DNA of 8,052 nt. Source: Treponema sp. (GTDB lineage Bacteria > Spirochaetota > Spirochaetia > Treponematales > Treponemataceae). Below the pieces are notes generated by a model. The model saw nothing but the letters and a program-made list of their open reading frames with translations. It made no database searches and was not told the DNA's origin. The position numbers were made by a program, and so were the translations under genes. Location: the NCBI GenBank assembly GCA_017613485.1, contig JAGADS010000241.1, forward strand, positions 1-8,052, given 5' to 3'. Shown here one piece after another: positions 7,132 through 8,052 of this stretch (position 1 is its first letter; each line of letters begins with the position of its first letter).

Positions 7132-8052
7132 TTACCCCTCAACCTTCGCCACCATCATGGTAACGTCATCACGCAGTTTCTTGTCGCCGTTATAAGTCAT
7201 GACAAGTTCAACCACATCATCTATGAATTCCTGAGGCTCTTTTGCAGCACTGGATTTTATTGTGTCTTCGTAGAGTTTTGTATTTCCCAGCTCTTCTCCG
7301 CTTTCATCCATTACTTCAGATACACCGTCAGATGCCATAAGGATTACATCCCCGCGGAAAAGCCTCTGCTCACTCACGGTTACCTCAGTCAAATCGATGA
7401 TACCGACAAGAGAACAGTTTGAGTTAAGCGGCTTGATACGGTAGCCGTCTGGAGAACGTGAAATGATGAGAGGATCGGACATAGATGCATTTACATAGCG
7501 TATTGTCATTGCATTTGTGTCAACGATTCCAAGGAAAAGAACCGTATACTTGTCCTGAAGTTTCATTCCCTTGATAGCCTTGTCTACCGCACGGATCATA
7601 TTTGGAAGATCTTCCTTGTTGTCAAGAATCTTTACCGTGTTCATCACAAGACCCATGACCAAGGCAGCTGCAAGACCCTTACCTGACACGTCACCAAGCA
7701 TCAGGAGTGTCTTTGAGCGGCTTATCGGAAGAACTGAATAATAGTCACCGGAAACATTTACAAGAGGACGGTAATAGGCGGCAACCTTTAGCTTGTCGAT
7801 TTTTGGCATTACCTGAGGAAGGAATGAGCGCTGAGTATCTGCAAGCTGGTTCCATTCAGAAGAAAGCTCAGATATTTCCGCAAGATCATCAATCGTCTTG
7901 GCACGGGCAAAAAAGTGTTTGAATTCATGTACAAAAGTTGAATAGACAGCCGGATCAAAAAGCTTTGTGTAGCGGCAGAAAATAAAAAGCTGATGGTTAC
8001 TGTGAACTATGAAGAAACCACGTGCAGTCTTTGGACCTGAAACGATACCGTA
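7132..8052 (-). CDS. SpoIIE/RsbU-type PP2C serine phosphatase with intact catalytic motifs, N-terminus outside the window
   Basis: This is a member of the phosphatase family that dephosphorylates STAS-type anti-sigma factor antagonists. The frame is open from the window edge to the TAA at 7132-7134, giving 306 visible residues. The Met codon at 7807-7809 is internal, because the frame continues upstream for 81 codons without a stop and includes the conserved linker QRSFLPQ just before it. Counting from the window edge, residues 1-60 are part of an unassigned upstream domain, 60-80 are the helical linker, and 85-305 are the PP2C domain. All expected metal ligands are present: VSGDYY (D103), GDVSGKG (D121), ASDG (D242) and RDDVT (D295/D296). 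This contrasts with the neighbouring downstream protein. It is first in the visible part of the minus-strand operon and stops 3 bases before the next start. Its sensor domain and true start cannot be seen. Confidence 0.92.
   Translation of the reverse strand, partial: YGIVSGPKTARGFFIVHSNHQLFIFCRYTKLFDPAVYSTFVHEFKHFFARAKTIDDLAEISELSSEWNQLADTQRSFLPQVMPKIDKLKVAAYYRPLVNVSGDYYSVLPISRSKTLLMLGDVSGKGLAAALVMGLVMNTVKILDNKEDLPNMIRAVDKAIKGMKLQDKYTVLFLGIVDTNAMTIRYVNASMSDPLIISRSPDGYRIKPLNSNCSLVGIIDLTEVTVSEQRLFRGDVILMASDGVSEVMDESGEELGNTKLYEDTIKSSAAKEPQEFIDDVVELVMTYNGDKKLRDDVTMMVAKVEG
7135..7140 (-). promoter_or_regulatory. Ribosome binding site of the membrane phosphatase-like gene
   Basis: The minus strand reads GAGGGG six bases before the ATG at 7128 and sits on the last codons of the upstream phosphatase gene. 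It supports the ATG at 7128 and shows that the two SpoIIE genes are separately translated rather than one gene split by a frameshift. Confidence 0.65.

Noticed and set aside
7128..7134. One SpoIIE gene split in two by a frameshift
   Set aside because: Each protein has its own full PP2C domain, there is a stop, and a ribosome binding site precedes the second start. They are two genes.
7132..7809. Complete 225-residue phosphatase starting at the Met codon 7807-7809
   Set aside because: The frame stays open for 81 more codons to the window edge and contains the conserved linker before the PP2C domain, and no good ribosome binding site precedes this Met. The gene is partial.

Overview
The window looks like chromosomal DNA of a spirochaete, most likely a host-associated Treponema. 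The reasons are moderate-to-low GC, lipoproteins with loose spirochaete-type lipoboxes, a BspA-like leucine-rich-repeat lipoprotein, and large membrane SpoIIE-type proteins. This assignment rests on gene content and protein character, not on a database match.

Left part, plus strand (1-1757): the 3' portion of dapA is followed after 17 bases by a complete asd of the archaeal/eukaryotic family. Together they encode the first committed step of the diaminopimelate/lysine pathway and the enzyme that makes its aspartate-semialdehyde substrate. A hairpin with a T-tract (1777-1816) ends this unit and runs into the stop codon of the convergent operon.

Right part, minus strand (8052 down to 1815): five tightly packed genes that look like one operon. 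In transcription order they are: (1) a SpoIIE/RsbU-type PP2C phosphatase with intact catalytic motifs, its 5' end outside the window; (2) a 728-residue protein with about nine membrane segments, a GAF-like region and a SpoIIE domain with two metal-ligand positions changed; (3) a 111-residue STAS protein whose usual phosphoacceptor position is Ala-Ala; (4) a lipoprotein D-Ala-D-Ala carboxypeptidase of the VanY/M15 family; (5) a 627-residue leucine-rich-repeat lipoprotein. Junctions are 3 bases, 0 bases, an 11-base overlap and 30 bases, so co-transcription and translational coupling are likely.

The notable point is the combination of one apparently active phosphatase, one apparently degraded phosphatase fused to a membrane sensor, and a STAS protein that cannot be phosphorylated at the usual site. 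These sit upstream of two surface/periplasmic lipoproteins. This looks like a modified partner-switching module, possibly connected with the cell envelope. No anti-sigma kinase or sigma factor lies in the window, and the functional link is inference. There is no stretch over 300 bases without a gene, and no tRNA, rRNA, CRISPR array or mobile element was seen.
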